Source: a virus
Direction: 5' to 3' (one strand)
Virus record (IMG/VR): IMGVR_UViG_3300010399_000033
Span: 1 to 64,000 of that record
DNA length: 64,000 bases
A model generated the notes under the pieces. The model was not told where the DNA came from. It made no database searches and saw only the letters and a list, made by a program, of their open reading frames with translations. Each line of letters starts with the position of its first letter. Position 1 is the first letter of the stretch. Position numbers and translations under genes: made by a program. This document shows, in pieces, positions 1 through 7,537 of the stretch.

Positions 1-1
1 G

Positions 2-1087
2 GACGCCACGCGCAAGGGCGCGGAGGAGGGTACCAAAAAGGGCATCCTGGACGGGCTGATGAATATCCTCGGCTTCCAGCGTTCCGCGTTCAGTCCGAGC
101 GGTGGGGGGCAGTTCGGCGACGCGCGTGTCATGCAGGCCTCCCTTGGCGGCGGTGGGGGCGCCGGTGGGGGCGTCGGCGGTAGCACCTCTAGGATGGGCG
201 GGGGATCGCCCGGGGGCGCTGGTGGTGGCGCTGGTGGCGCTGGGGGAGGCAGGCGTCAGGGAGGCGGCGGAATCGGTGGGGCATCCGACGCCGGATTGGG
301 TGGTGACCTGTCGAAGTCCGGCAGCGCTTTTCTCGCCTCCCAGCGCGCGCGGTTCAAGGAGGAGCTTGACAAGAACCCGCAGCTGAGAACCCGCCTCGCC
401 GCGCTTGTCGACCTGGAAAACCCTGGCGCCGGCCCGGCGGTGGCGGAGTCTTTGATGAACCGCATGGCCTACACCGGCCGGTCACTTGAGTCGGGCATGG
501 CTGGCGGGCCGCGTTCCTTTTACGGTCCAGCGCGTCGCGGCATGGTCGAGCCGCGCATGGCGGCGCTTGAACGGAATCCCAAGCGTCTTGAGAAGCTCAA
601 CAGCCTGATCGACCAGGCGCTCGGCGGCTCGAACGTGACTCTTGGCCACACCGACCAGGGTAGCGCGGGCGATCCGAACTATAATGCTGGTGGTGTCGGC
701 GTTAATATAAACCGCGAGCGTTTCAACGATTGGGGTGGTGGTCCAGGCGGCATCCCCGGCGCGCGTCGCTGGCGTGAACGTCAGCAGGCGCAGGTGCAGG
801 CGGCGGCCCAGGCATCTGCGAAGGGTCCCACCTTCTCTGAGATCGCGCGCGAGCAGTCCGCATCCAATCAGCTGCGACCGCGCACACCGATGGTCGACTC
901 CATGGTGCGGACGGGCTTCTTCAATCAGAACTCGACCGTCAACACCAACTCGTCAAAATCGGAGACGCACATCGGATCGCTCAACGTGCACACTCAGGCG
1001 ACCGACGCTTACGGTATCGCGCGCGAACTTCCGTCCGCGATCGACCGCGACTCCCAGATGAATCAAGCTAATTTTGGACCCAATTAG
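2..1087 (+). CDS. Tape-measure-like protein, C-terminal part (truncated by window start)
   Basis: The frame is open from base 2, so this is the 3' end of a longer gene. It begins with a charged stretch typical of tape-measure C-termini, then a long Gly-rich linker, then a compact segment (AESLMNRM, then a Tyr/Gly-rich loop FYGP) that resembles tail-associated peptidoglycan hydrolases, and a Gln/Ala-rich tail. It lies immediately upstream of the baseplate genes, where the tape measure normally sits. Expected role: tail length control plus local cell-wall digestion during injection. The hydrolase reading is inference; no catalytic residue is assigned. Confidence 0.6.
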   Translation, partial: DATRKGAEEGTKKGILDGLMNILGFQRSAFSPSGGGQFGDARVMQASLGGGGGAGGGVGGSTSRMGGGSPGGAGGGAGGAGGGRRQGGGGIGGASDAGLGGDLSKSGSAFLASQRARFKEELDKNPQLRTRLAALVDLENPGAGPAVAESLMNRMAYTGRSLESGMAGGPRSFYGPARRGMVEPRMAALERNPKRLEKLNSLIDQALGGSNVTLGHTDQGSAGDPNYNAGGVGVNINRERFNDWGGGPGGIPGARRWRERQQAQVQAAAQASAKGPTFSEIAREQSASNQLRPRTPMVDSMVRTGFFNQNSTVNTNSSKSETHIGSLNVHTQATDAYGIARELPSAIDRDSQMNQANFGPN

Positions 1088-1088
1088 C

Positions 1089-1706
1089 ATGCCGTTCCCA
1101 GTCGTCCCCATCGCACCGGGCGTCCCGCCCCTGATCCGCGAGCCGGGGGTCGCCGCCCCAGCGCCGCCTGACCTGATGGATCGGGACGAGACCGTCGGCT
1201 TCGGCGCCGGCCTGCGCCCGCAGTGGGGACTCTACCTCGGCGGTCGCGCTGTCATCACGGCCGACACAGTGACAGCCTTCGACTACAAGGGCGAGGAGGT
1301 GGTCGCCGACTTTCCGCTGGAGCGGGGATCATTTCAGTCCTACGACAAGGTCGACAGGCCGTACGAGGCGCGCGTCCAGTTCGTCGCGGGCGGCACCCAG
1401 GCGGCGCGCGAGGCGCTCCTGCTGTCGGTCGCCGCAGCCCTACCGACCCTCGACCTCTACAACGTCGTCACCCCCGAGGTCGTCTACGTCAACGCCAACA
1501 TGGTACGTTACGACTATAGGCGCACCACGACCAACGGCGTCGGCATGATCGTCGTCGACGTGATGGTGCAAGAGGTGCGCGTGCAGGGCGCGACGACCGT
1601 GCGTGACTCGGCCTCCCCGTCAGGTGCCGACCCTCTGCAGGGCGGCAACGTGCAGCCGACAGCCCCGACGGGTAATCAGAACAGCGCGGCGACGGCTGCG
1701 GCATAA
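1089..1706 (+). CDS. Tail/baseplate protein between tape measure and baseplate plug (Dit-like position)
   Basis: About 205 residues. A Pro-rich N-terminus (residues 1-35) is followed by a beta-rich region with WGLYLGG and FDYKGEE. A Ser/Thr/Asn-rich tail closes it. In Pam3- and Mu-type gene orders the gene between tape measure and plug encodes a distal-tail/tube-initiator-like protein, so that role is inferred from position. ATG at 1089 is chosen over an in-frame TTG at 1074 that lies inside the upstream gene; no strong ribosome site decides it. Confidence 0.5.
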   Translation: MPFPVVPIAPGVPPLIREPGVAAPAPPDLMDRDETVGFGAGLRPQWGLYLGGRAVITADTVTAFDYKGEEVVADFPLERGSFQSYDKVDRPYEARVQFVAGGTQAAREALLLSVAAALPTLDLYNVVTPEVVYVNANMVRYDYRRTTTNGVGMIVVDVMVQEVRVQGATTVRDSASPSGADPLQGGNVQPTAPTGNQNSAATAAA

Positions 1707-1718
1707 AAAGAGCGATTC

Positions 1719-2039
1719 ATGCTGATCATCCCACTGCAGGCGGCTCCATCGCAGATACTCAACACCGTGCTTGCGGAGCAGGCTGTCACGCTGCGCGTGT
1801 ACCAAAGGTTTTACGGGCTGTTCATCGACCTGCTGGTCGACGATGCCCTGATCGTTGGAGGGGTGATTTGTCAGAACCTCAACCGTATCGTGCGCTCTGT
1901 CTATCTAGCGTTTGATGGGGACTTCATCTTCATTGACAATCAGGGCGAAACGGATCCTGTCTACACGGGTCTGGGTATTCGTTATTCGTTGGCTTACCTG
2001 TCATCGCAGGATCTGGCCGATCTGGGATTTGACGCATGA
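1719..2039 (+). CDS. Baseplate plug protein (Pam3 gp18-like)
   Basis: 106 residues matching the size and pattern of the small baseplate plug family: an early IPLQA...Q stretch, a central region of alternating hydrophobics, and G(V/I)ICQNLN followed by a conserved 'G...DP.YTGLG' turn. The family closes the tail tube inside the hub of simple contractile tails. It overlaps the hub gene by four bases (ATGA at 2036), and plug and hub are usually neighbours, which supports both calls. Confidence 0.65.
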   Translation: MLIIPLQAAPSQILNTVLAEQAVTLRVYQRFYGLFIDLLVDDALIVGGVICQNLNRIVRSVYLAFDGDFIFIDNQGETDPVYTGLGIRYSLAYLSSQDLADLGFDA

Positions 2040-2896
2040 CCTTTGTACGTCGCCGCATCAAGCTGACGGTGTCCGGCACCAAGATCGCCGGGCTGACAGA
2101 GGAGGGCTTGCGTACGTCGGTCCGCGTCGCCATGGCCGGCGAGGTGCAGATGGGGACGGCGGACGTGCTTGTGTATGGGCTGACGCTCGACACCATGAAC
2201 CAGCTCGCGACCTTCGGACAGCGCGTTACCGAATATCAGCGAAACACCTTGATCATCGAGGCGGGTGACGCTGTCAATGGAATGTCGGAGATCTTTCGGG
2301 GAACCATCACCCAGGCCTGGCCGGACTTTCAAGGGGCGCCGCTGGTCCCGTTCCACATCCTCGCGCAGGCCGGGCTCATTGACGCGATGAAACCGGTCGA
2401 GCCCATGTCGTTTGACGGAAGCACCGACGTCGCCACGATCCTGAAGAAGGTGCAGGGCCAGATGGACGAGGTGTCGGTGTTCGAGAACCACGGGGTGAAC
2501 GTCAAGCTGGACTCGCCCTACCTGTGGGGCTCCCCGCGCAACATGGTCAAGCAGATCGCGGCGGCGGCCGGAATTTCATGGGTGATTGATCGCAACGTGC
2601 TTGCCGTCATGCCGCAGAACAAGGCGCGCGGAGGTGGAGGCTTGCTGGTCGCGCCGGAAACAGGCATGGTGTCATACCCGGGTTTCACAGCTGTCGGGGT
2701 GCTGGTCAAGCAGGAGTTTTCACGCGCGCTGTCCTACAGGCAGAAGTTCACGGTCAAGTCCGACATCGTTCCGGCCTGCGGCGATTGGATGATCAACAGG
2801 TTGGAGTACGATCTTGAATCCGAGGTTCCCAAGGGCCACTGGTTCGTGACGATCGAGGGCATCAGGGAAGGCCAGGGGCCCACCGTGTCCTCCTGA
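2036..2896 (+). CDS. Baseplate hub protein
   Basis: 286 residues starting in the ATGA junction with the plug gene. The N-terminus has the hub pattern of a beta-barrel (RRRIKLTVSG) followed by a 'GTADVLVYGLT...MNQL...G' segment seen in hub proteins of simple myophages; later parts carry a GMVSYPGF-type motif of the second barrel domain. The protein should trimerise as the central hub on which the spike sits. Size and order (plug, hub, spike) fit the family; the structural assignment follows from pattern and position. Confidence 0.65.
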   Translation: MTFVRRRIKLTVSGTKIAGLTEEGLRTSVRVAMAGEVQMGTADVLVYGLTLDTMNQLATFGQRVTEYQRNTLIIEAGDAVNGMSEIFRGTITQAWPDFQGAPLVPFHILAQAGLIDAMKPVEPMSFDGSTDVATILKKVQGQMDEVSVFENHGVNVKLDSPYLWGSPRNMVKQIAAAAGISWVIDRNVLAVMPQNKARGGGGLLVAPETGMVSYPGFTAVGVLVKQEFSRALSYRQKFTVKSDIVPACGDWMINRLEYDLESEVPKGHWFVTIEGIREGQGPTVSS

Positions 2897-2920
2897 ACTT
2901 TTTAGCAAAGGAATTTTTGC

Positions 2921-3616
2921 ATGGCAGGGAAGGGCTACTTCGGGCAGAACAACGCCGCCTCGTCGACCTCGGGCTTCTCTGAGCGGGACTTCCACATCCA
3001 GCAGAGCCAAAAGCTGATGTCTACGGCGACGCTGGTTCAGGTCAAGAAGTACAAGCCGCGTGAGAAGGACAGCAAGGGGAAGGCCGGCGAGGTGCAGCCG
3101 ATCGGCTACCTGGACGTGCTGCCGCTGGTGAACATGGTCGACGGTTCCGGAAAGCCGGTAAAGCACCAGGTCGTCCATAACATGCCATACTTCCGGTCGC
3201 AGTCCGGCAAGCAGGCGATCATCATGGATCCACAGGACGGCGACATCGGTCTGGTCGTGTTCGCCGACCGCGACATATCGGCTGTCAAAAAGAACCTCAA
3301 GCAGTCCAACCCGGGCAGCAAGCGTCGCAACGACTTCGCCGATGGTGTGTTCGTCGGAGTTGTGGCGTCAAAGGACAAGCCGACCTCCTACATCCAGTTC
3401 GACAACAACGGGACGATCACGATCTCCCCCGACGAGGGGAAGACCTTCTTCTCGATCAAGAAGAACGAGATCAGGATGCACGCGAACGGCATCGCTGTCT
3501 ACGTGACGCCCAATCGGATCGACCTGGGCAAGAAGAACGCGCCGCACGCCGTCGTCACGGTGGACGGTCCGTCCGAGAAGGTGTTCGCTGTGATCAACGA
3601 GTCGGACAGCAACTGA
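2921..3616 (+). CDS. Baseplate spike / puncturing protein (Gp138 N-terminal-like, gpV-like)
   Basis: 231 residues. The central region carries the OB-fold signature of Gp138/gpV spikes: IGYLDVLPLVN, then HNMPYFRSQSG, then a 'DPQDGDIGLVVFADRDI' block where the family says the spike handles basal state and purity of buffer-like GD(I/V)G motifs. The C-terminal part (NNGTITISPDEG, MHANGIAVYV) has short beta repeats typical of a triple-stranded needle shaft. It is preceded by an AAGGAA ribosome site at 2907 and followed after two bases by the Gp25-like gene. Role: membrane-piercing tip of the contractile tail. Confidence 0.8.
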   Translation: MAGKGYFGQNNAASSTSGFSERDFHIQQSQKLMSTATLVQVKKYKPREKDSKGKAGEVQPIGYLDVLPLVNMVDGSGKPVKHQVVHNMPYFRSQSGKQAIIMDPQDGDIGLVVFADRDISAVKKNLKQSNPGSKRRNDFADGVFVGVVASKDKPTSYIQFDNNGTITISPDEGKTFFSIKKNEIRMHANGIAVYVTPNRIDLGKKNAPHAVVTVDGPSEKVFAVINESDSN

Positions 3617-3617
3617 C

Positions 3618-3971
3618 ATGGCATCGACACTCCTTCTCGATACCGAGACGTGGGACCTGGTCGTCGACGCGGCAGGGAACATTGCTGTCGCCTCCGAGCC
3701 ATACGCGTTGGCACAGGACGCGGCTTCCTCGATCAAGCTGTTCGAGGCCGAGCTTTGGTACGACAAGTCGCAGGGCATCCCCTACTTCGGACAGGTGCTG
3801 GGCAAGTACCCGCCGAAGACGCTCATGAAGGCGCTGTTCACCCGCGCTGCCCTGACGGTACCGAACGTGTTGGCTGCGCGTTGCTTCATTCGGTCCATCG
3901 AGGGCCGCACCGTGACAGGACAGGTCCAGGTCAGGGACCAGGCCGGCTTCGTCACCGCCGCAGACTTCTGA
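3618..3971 (+). CDS. Baseplate wedge protein (Gp25/gpW-like)
   Basis: 117 residues. The pattern [25 protein letters not shown], then E(L)[18 protein letters not shown], then a '[11 protein letters not shown]' strand is that of the Gp25-like wedge proteins of simple contractile tails, which contribute the conserved sheath-initiating wedge domain. It sits between spike and gpJ, the normal place. Nothing is missing relative to family size. Confidence 0.8.
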   Translation: MASTLLLDTETWDLVVDAAGNIAVASEPYALAQDAASSIKLFEAELWYDKSQGIPYFGQVLGKYPPKTLMKALFTRAALTVPNVLAARCFIRSIEGRTVTGQVQVRDQAGFVTAADF

Positions 3972-3984
3972 GGATCAGCAGGCA

Positions 3985-5466
3985 ATGGCGACCACGACCG
4001 TCACCACCAACGTCCCGGGCCCGACGTTCGGAACTCAGGGCTTCATCGAGCCCGCGGAGTCGGACATCCTGCGCGGCATTGTGCAGGACATACAGGCCGC
4101 CTTCGGTGGTGTGCTGAACTTCAGCACGACGGACGGAAGCTTGACTAACGCTACACCGCAGGGACAGCTCGCCGCGTCGATCGCCGCGATCGTCGGTAAC
4201 GTCAACGACACGTTTCTGATGATGACGCAAATGCTGGACCCGGCCTTCTCGTTCGGCCGGTACCAGGACGGCCTCGCGCGCATCTACTTCATTGAGCGCA
4301 ATCCATCGCTGCCGACAGTCGTCGAGGCACTCTGCACAGGTTTGGAGGGCGTCCTGATTCCAGTCGGCGCCACAGCTAAAGCTGTCGATGGCAACCTGTA
4401 CACATGCACTGGATCAGGCACGATCCCCGCCTCGGGCAGCATTACCCTTCCCTTCGCATGCACAATTCCTGGTCCGATCCCCTGCCCGCCCGGCGCGCTC
4501 GACACCATTTTCTCGACGATCCTCGGCTGGGACCGCATTGAGAACCTGACTGAGGGCATCCTTGGCCAGGACCTTGAGACGCGCGCTCAGTTCGAGCGCA
4601 GGAGATCGTTGTCGGTGGCGCATAACGCGCTGGGCTTCCTGCCGGCGATCTTGGGAGCTGTGCTGTCGCTGGAGGGGGTGCTCGACGCCTACGTCGTGGA
4701 GAACGTGGAGAATGTCCCACGCACGATCGGCGGTGTGATACTTGCTCCAAACTCGCTCTATGTCGCTGTCGTCGGTGGTGATCCGGACGAGATCTGTCGG
4801 GCGATCTGGGAGATAAAGGCTCCCGGCTGCGCGTACAACGGCAACACGACCCGCACCGTGTACGACACCAGCGAGGGCTACAACCCGCCGTTCCCGGCCT
4901 ATCAGGTGTCCTACCAGGTTCCCGATCCGCTGCCTGTGATATTTGCGGTCACCATCAAGCCGAACCCGCTGGTGCCGGCGAACGCGCTGTCCTTGACCCA
5001 GCAGGCGATCGTCAGGGCGATGGCCGGGGCCGACGGGGGGTCGCGCGCGACGATCGGCGCGACCTTGTTCGCGTCGCGCTACTACGAGCCTGTAGCCGAG
5101 GCTTTGGGCCCCACAGTCGCGATCGTCAACATCAAGATCGGCACCCAGAACACAGCCTCCGCTAAGTTCAACGGGATGATCTCGTCGGGTTCACTCGGCG
5201 GCACGCTGACCGTCACCTCGGTTACCTCAGGCACGCTGTCTGCAGGTCAGACGGTGCAGGGGTCAGGCGTCGCTGCAGGCACGATGATACTCGGCCTGCT
5301 GTCCGGGACGCTTGGCGGCACTGGTACCTACCGGGTGTCCCTGTCGCAGACGACGGTCGCGCAAGTGATGTACGGGGTACGCGCGCTGGTGGACGAGTCA
5401 CCGGTTCTGATCGATCAGGCGCCCACCGTCGCGCTCGCTGACATAACATTGATACTGGAAACATAG
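3985..5466 (+). CDS. Baseplate wedge protein gpJ-like
   Basis: 493 residues. Conserved parts include an N-terminal [19 protein letters not shown], a central [18 protein letters not shown] block followed by [15 protein letters not shown], and a C-terminal [12 protein letters not shown]. These are the marks of the gpJ family, which forms baseplate wedges. Between about residues 395 and 465 there is an inserted Gly/Thr/Ser-rich beta segment ([11 protein letters not shown]...[10 protein letters not shown]) that the core family lacks; see findings. It follows the Gp25-like gene and precedes gpI. Confidence 0.8.
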   Translation: MATTTVTTNVPGPTFGTQGFIEPAESDILRGIVQDIQAAFGGVLNFSTTDGSLTNATPQGQLAASIAAIVGNVNDTFLMMTQMLDPAFSFGRYQDGLARIYFIERNPSLPTVVEALCTGLEGVLIPVGATAKAVDGNLYTCTGSGTIPASGSITLPFACTIPGPIPCPPGALDTIFSTILGWDRIENLTEGILGQDLETRAQFERRRSLSVAHNALGFLPAILGAVLSLEGVLDAYVVENVENVPRTIGGVILAPNSLYVAVVGGDPDEICRAIWEIKAPGCAYNGNTTRTVYDTSEGYNPPFPAYQVSYQVPDPLPVIFAVTIKPNPLVPANALSLTQQAIVRAMAGADGGSRATIGATLFASRYYEPVAEALGPTVAIVNIKIGTQNTASAKFNGMISSGSLGGTLTVTSVTSGTLSAGQTVQGSGVAAGTMILGLLSGTLGGTGTYRVSLSQTTVAQVMYGVRALVDESPVLIDQAPTVALADITLILET

Positions 5467-5467
5467 G

Positions 5468-6214
5468 ATGACTGGACCCGATCTTCCGCGCGGACCGATT
5501 CCCAACGCGATCGGCGAGTTCGTCATTGGCGAGTCGCCGATAGGCACCCAGCCTCCATTTGATATCTGGGACACGATTCTATCGCAGTACGCTAACTCGC
5601 CGATCATTGTTCAGCTGATCCAGAACTTCTTCTCGTACGTCGACCAGACCGCGAACCTGGACGACTTCTTTGACAAGGTCTGGAACCTGGACACAGCCGA
5701 GGGCTACGGCCTTGACGTGTGGGGTCGGATCGTCGGCGTCAACCGCGTCCTGCAGATCACTGTAGGCAAGTGGTTCGGCTTCGCGGAGATGGGCACCCTC
5801 GATGCTGATCCCTTCGGCCAGTCAGCGCTGTGGTCGGGCACCCCACTCACCGAGAACTTCTTCTTGTCGGATCAGTCATACCGCACATTGATCCTGACGA
5901 AGGCTGCGGCGAACATTACCTCGGGCAGCATCCCGGCGATCAACAGGATGCTGATGACCCTATTTCCCAACAGAGGGAACGCATACGTCACCGAGGGAAA
6001 CCCGCCGGTTCTGTTCTTCGGTTTCGCCGAGCAGCTCAACACCGTGACCGGCTTTAACCAGGCCGCGTTCTACAACGGGGCGCAGCAGCCCCGCATGACC
6101 ATGACCTACACATTCAACTTCGCCCTTACCCCGCCTGAGCAGGCGATCGTCACCAATTCCGGAGTGCTGCCGAAACCGACAGGGGTCAAGGCAAGCGTCG
6201 TACAACTGTACTGA
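5468..6214 (+). CDS. Tail protein gpI-like (DUF2612)
   Basis: 248 residues, starting one base after the gpJ stop. The middle carries the DUF2612 hallmark: SPIIVQLI.NF..Y.D....LDDFFDKVWNLDTAEGYGLDVWGRIVGV is the family's start, followed by YRTLILTKAAANI and a 'MLMTLFPNRGNAYV' segment. In Mu- and P2-like tails this protein links the wedge to the tail fibres. Its position directly upstream of three fibre genes agrees. Confidence 0.8.
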   Translation: MTGPDLPRGPIPNAIGEFVIGESPIGTQPPFDIWDTILSQYANSPIIVQLIQNFFSYVDQTANLDDFFDKVWNLDTAEGYGLDVWGRIVGVNRVLQITVGKWFGFAEMGTLDADPFGQSALWSGTPLTENFFLSDQSYRTLILTKAAANITSGSIPAINRMLMTLFPNRGNAYVTEGNPPVLFFGFAEQLNTVTGFNQAAFYNGAQQPRMTMTYTFNFALTPPEQAIVTNSGVLPKPTGVKASVVQLY

Positions 6215-6227
6215 GGAGCCCTTCCCC

Positions 6228-7502
6228 ATGAAAGCAGCTGCTATTCCTGCCAAGTTCAATATCCCGTTTGCTTCGGCGGCAGGTGCTTCCTACATCCGTC
6301 CAATACCGCAGGCGAGCCAGATCGGCATCACCGACGGCGCAGCCTCGCTGACCGATGGCTTTCCGCCGCTGAACTTCCTGCCTGTGGGCTCAGGCGGTAT
6401 CCCGCCATTTGGGCAGGACTTCAACGGCCTGTTGAAGCAGGTCACCCAGTGGAACCAGTGGGCAGCGGCCGAGGGGCCGGTTTTTTACGACGCGACGTTC
6501 GCGGCAGCGGTCGGCGGATATCCGAAAGGAGCCGTGGTGCTGTCACCGGTCGACTACGTGACCTTCTGGCTGTGCACGGTCGACGACAACAGCTCGAACC
6601 CCGACACCGGCGGCGCCAACTGGGTGAAGCTTGACTATCAGATCCCGTTCGGCACGGCTGCCGGCACCGCCAACGCGATTACCACGACGCTGTCCCCCGC
6701 ACCTTACCCGGTGGATTGGCTGCACATCCGGTTGTTCCTTGTTCGTATCACGGCTCTTCAGACAGGTGCGTGCACGATCGCGCCTAATGGTCTTGCCGCA
6801 AGAACTATTGTGATGGCAGATGGGGTAACGACCCCTCCTGGTAAGACTCTCAGCCCGGGCGCCGTCGCCTTCTTCTACAACGACGGCACCAACGTCAGGC
6901 TGCTCGGCGCCTTCGGTGGCGCGACCGGTGTTCTGGGTGCTCGTGGCGCGTACTCGCAGAGCGTCGCGGGGAGCTACAACTTCACGGTTCCGGATGGCGT
7001 TTACGCGCTCTACATCGAGCTGGTGGGTGGCGGCGGTGGTGGCGGTGGCTGCGGGGCCGCGATCGGGGGCACCGGTGGTGGCGGTGCCGGCTTCACTGCG
7101 GGTGTGAATTTGGTCACGCCTGGCCAGGTGCTGGCCATCGTTGTCGGAGCCAAGGGCACCGGGGGTGCCCCTACAGTCGACGGGACTGACGGGACCGCGT
7201 CAACAATAGTTTCGCTGGGACTCACTGCCCAACCCGGAGGCAAAGGTTCGGCCGGTGGCGTCGCCGGTGGCGCATCTGGTGGGGGCACGGGTGGCCAAAA
7301 GAACCTTACCGGAGGTGGTGGTGGGTCCGGGTTCAACATCGGTGGCTACCTTCTGGGTGGCACCGGCGGCGGCATACTCAGCACTGCCGGCCTGCCTAAT
7401 GGAGGCGTCGCCTCCAGCGCAGGCGGCGGTGGTGCTGGTGGCGGACAAGGTCCCACGCCCGGCGGTAACGGCCACGACGGCTACGTGCTGATTACGTACT
7501 GA
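6228..7502 (+). CDS. Tail fibre with Gly-rich C-terminal adhesin domain
   Basis: 424 residues. The N-terminus holds a conserved fibre-attachment pattern (FPPLNFLPVGSGGIPPFGQDFNG; only parts quoted) seen in tail fibres of myophages. A short beta region follows, and residues about 260-424 are extremely Gly-rich with periodic GGGGGG, GGTGGGG and GGKGS runs, ending in GHDGYVLITY, a known terminus of Gly-rich adhesin domains. Such domains often form polyglycine-II type sandwiches that bind receptors. A GGAGCCC ribosome site precedes the ATG. Confidence 0.7.
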   Translation: MKAAAIPAKFNIPFASAAGASYIRPIPQASQIGITDGAASLTDGFPPLNFLPVGSGGIPPFGQDFNGLLKQVTQWNQWAAAEGPVFYDATFAAAVGGYPKGAVVLSPVDYVTFWLCTVDDNSSNPDTGGANWVKLDYQIPFGTAAGTANAITTTLSPAPYPVDWLHIRLFLVRITALQTGACTIAPNGLAARTIVMADGVTTPPGKTLSPGAVAFFYNDGTNVRLLGAFGGATGVLGARGAYSQSVAGSYNFTVPDGVYALYIELVGGGGGGGGCGAAIGGTGGGGAGFTAGVNLVTPGQVLAIVVGAKGTGGAPTVDGTDGTASTIVSLGLTAQPGGKGSAGGVAGGASGGGTGGQKNLTGGGGGSGFNIGGYLLGGTGGGILSTAGLPNGGVASSAGGGGAGGGQGPTPGGNGHDGYVLITY

Positions 7503-7537
7503 AGACGTTTCCCATTCTTTGGAAGAAGGAGCCTGAG

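Noticed and set aside
7010-7339. Antisense Pro-rich open frame
   Set aside because: Mirror of the Gly-rich tail-fibre domain (GGN codons read as Pro); no start context.
7020-7480. Short repeats that might be a CRISPR array
   Set aside because: Irregular GGN repeats with no constant repeat or unique spacers; they encode the fibre tail.
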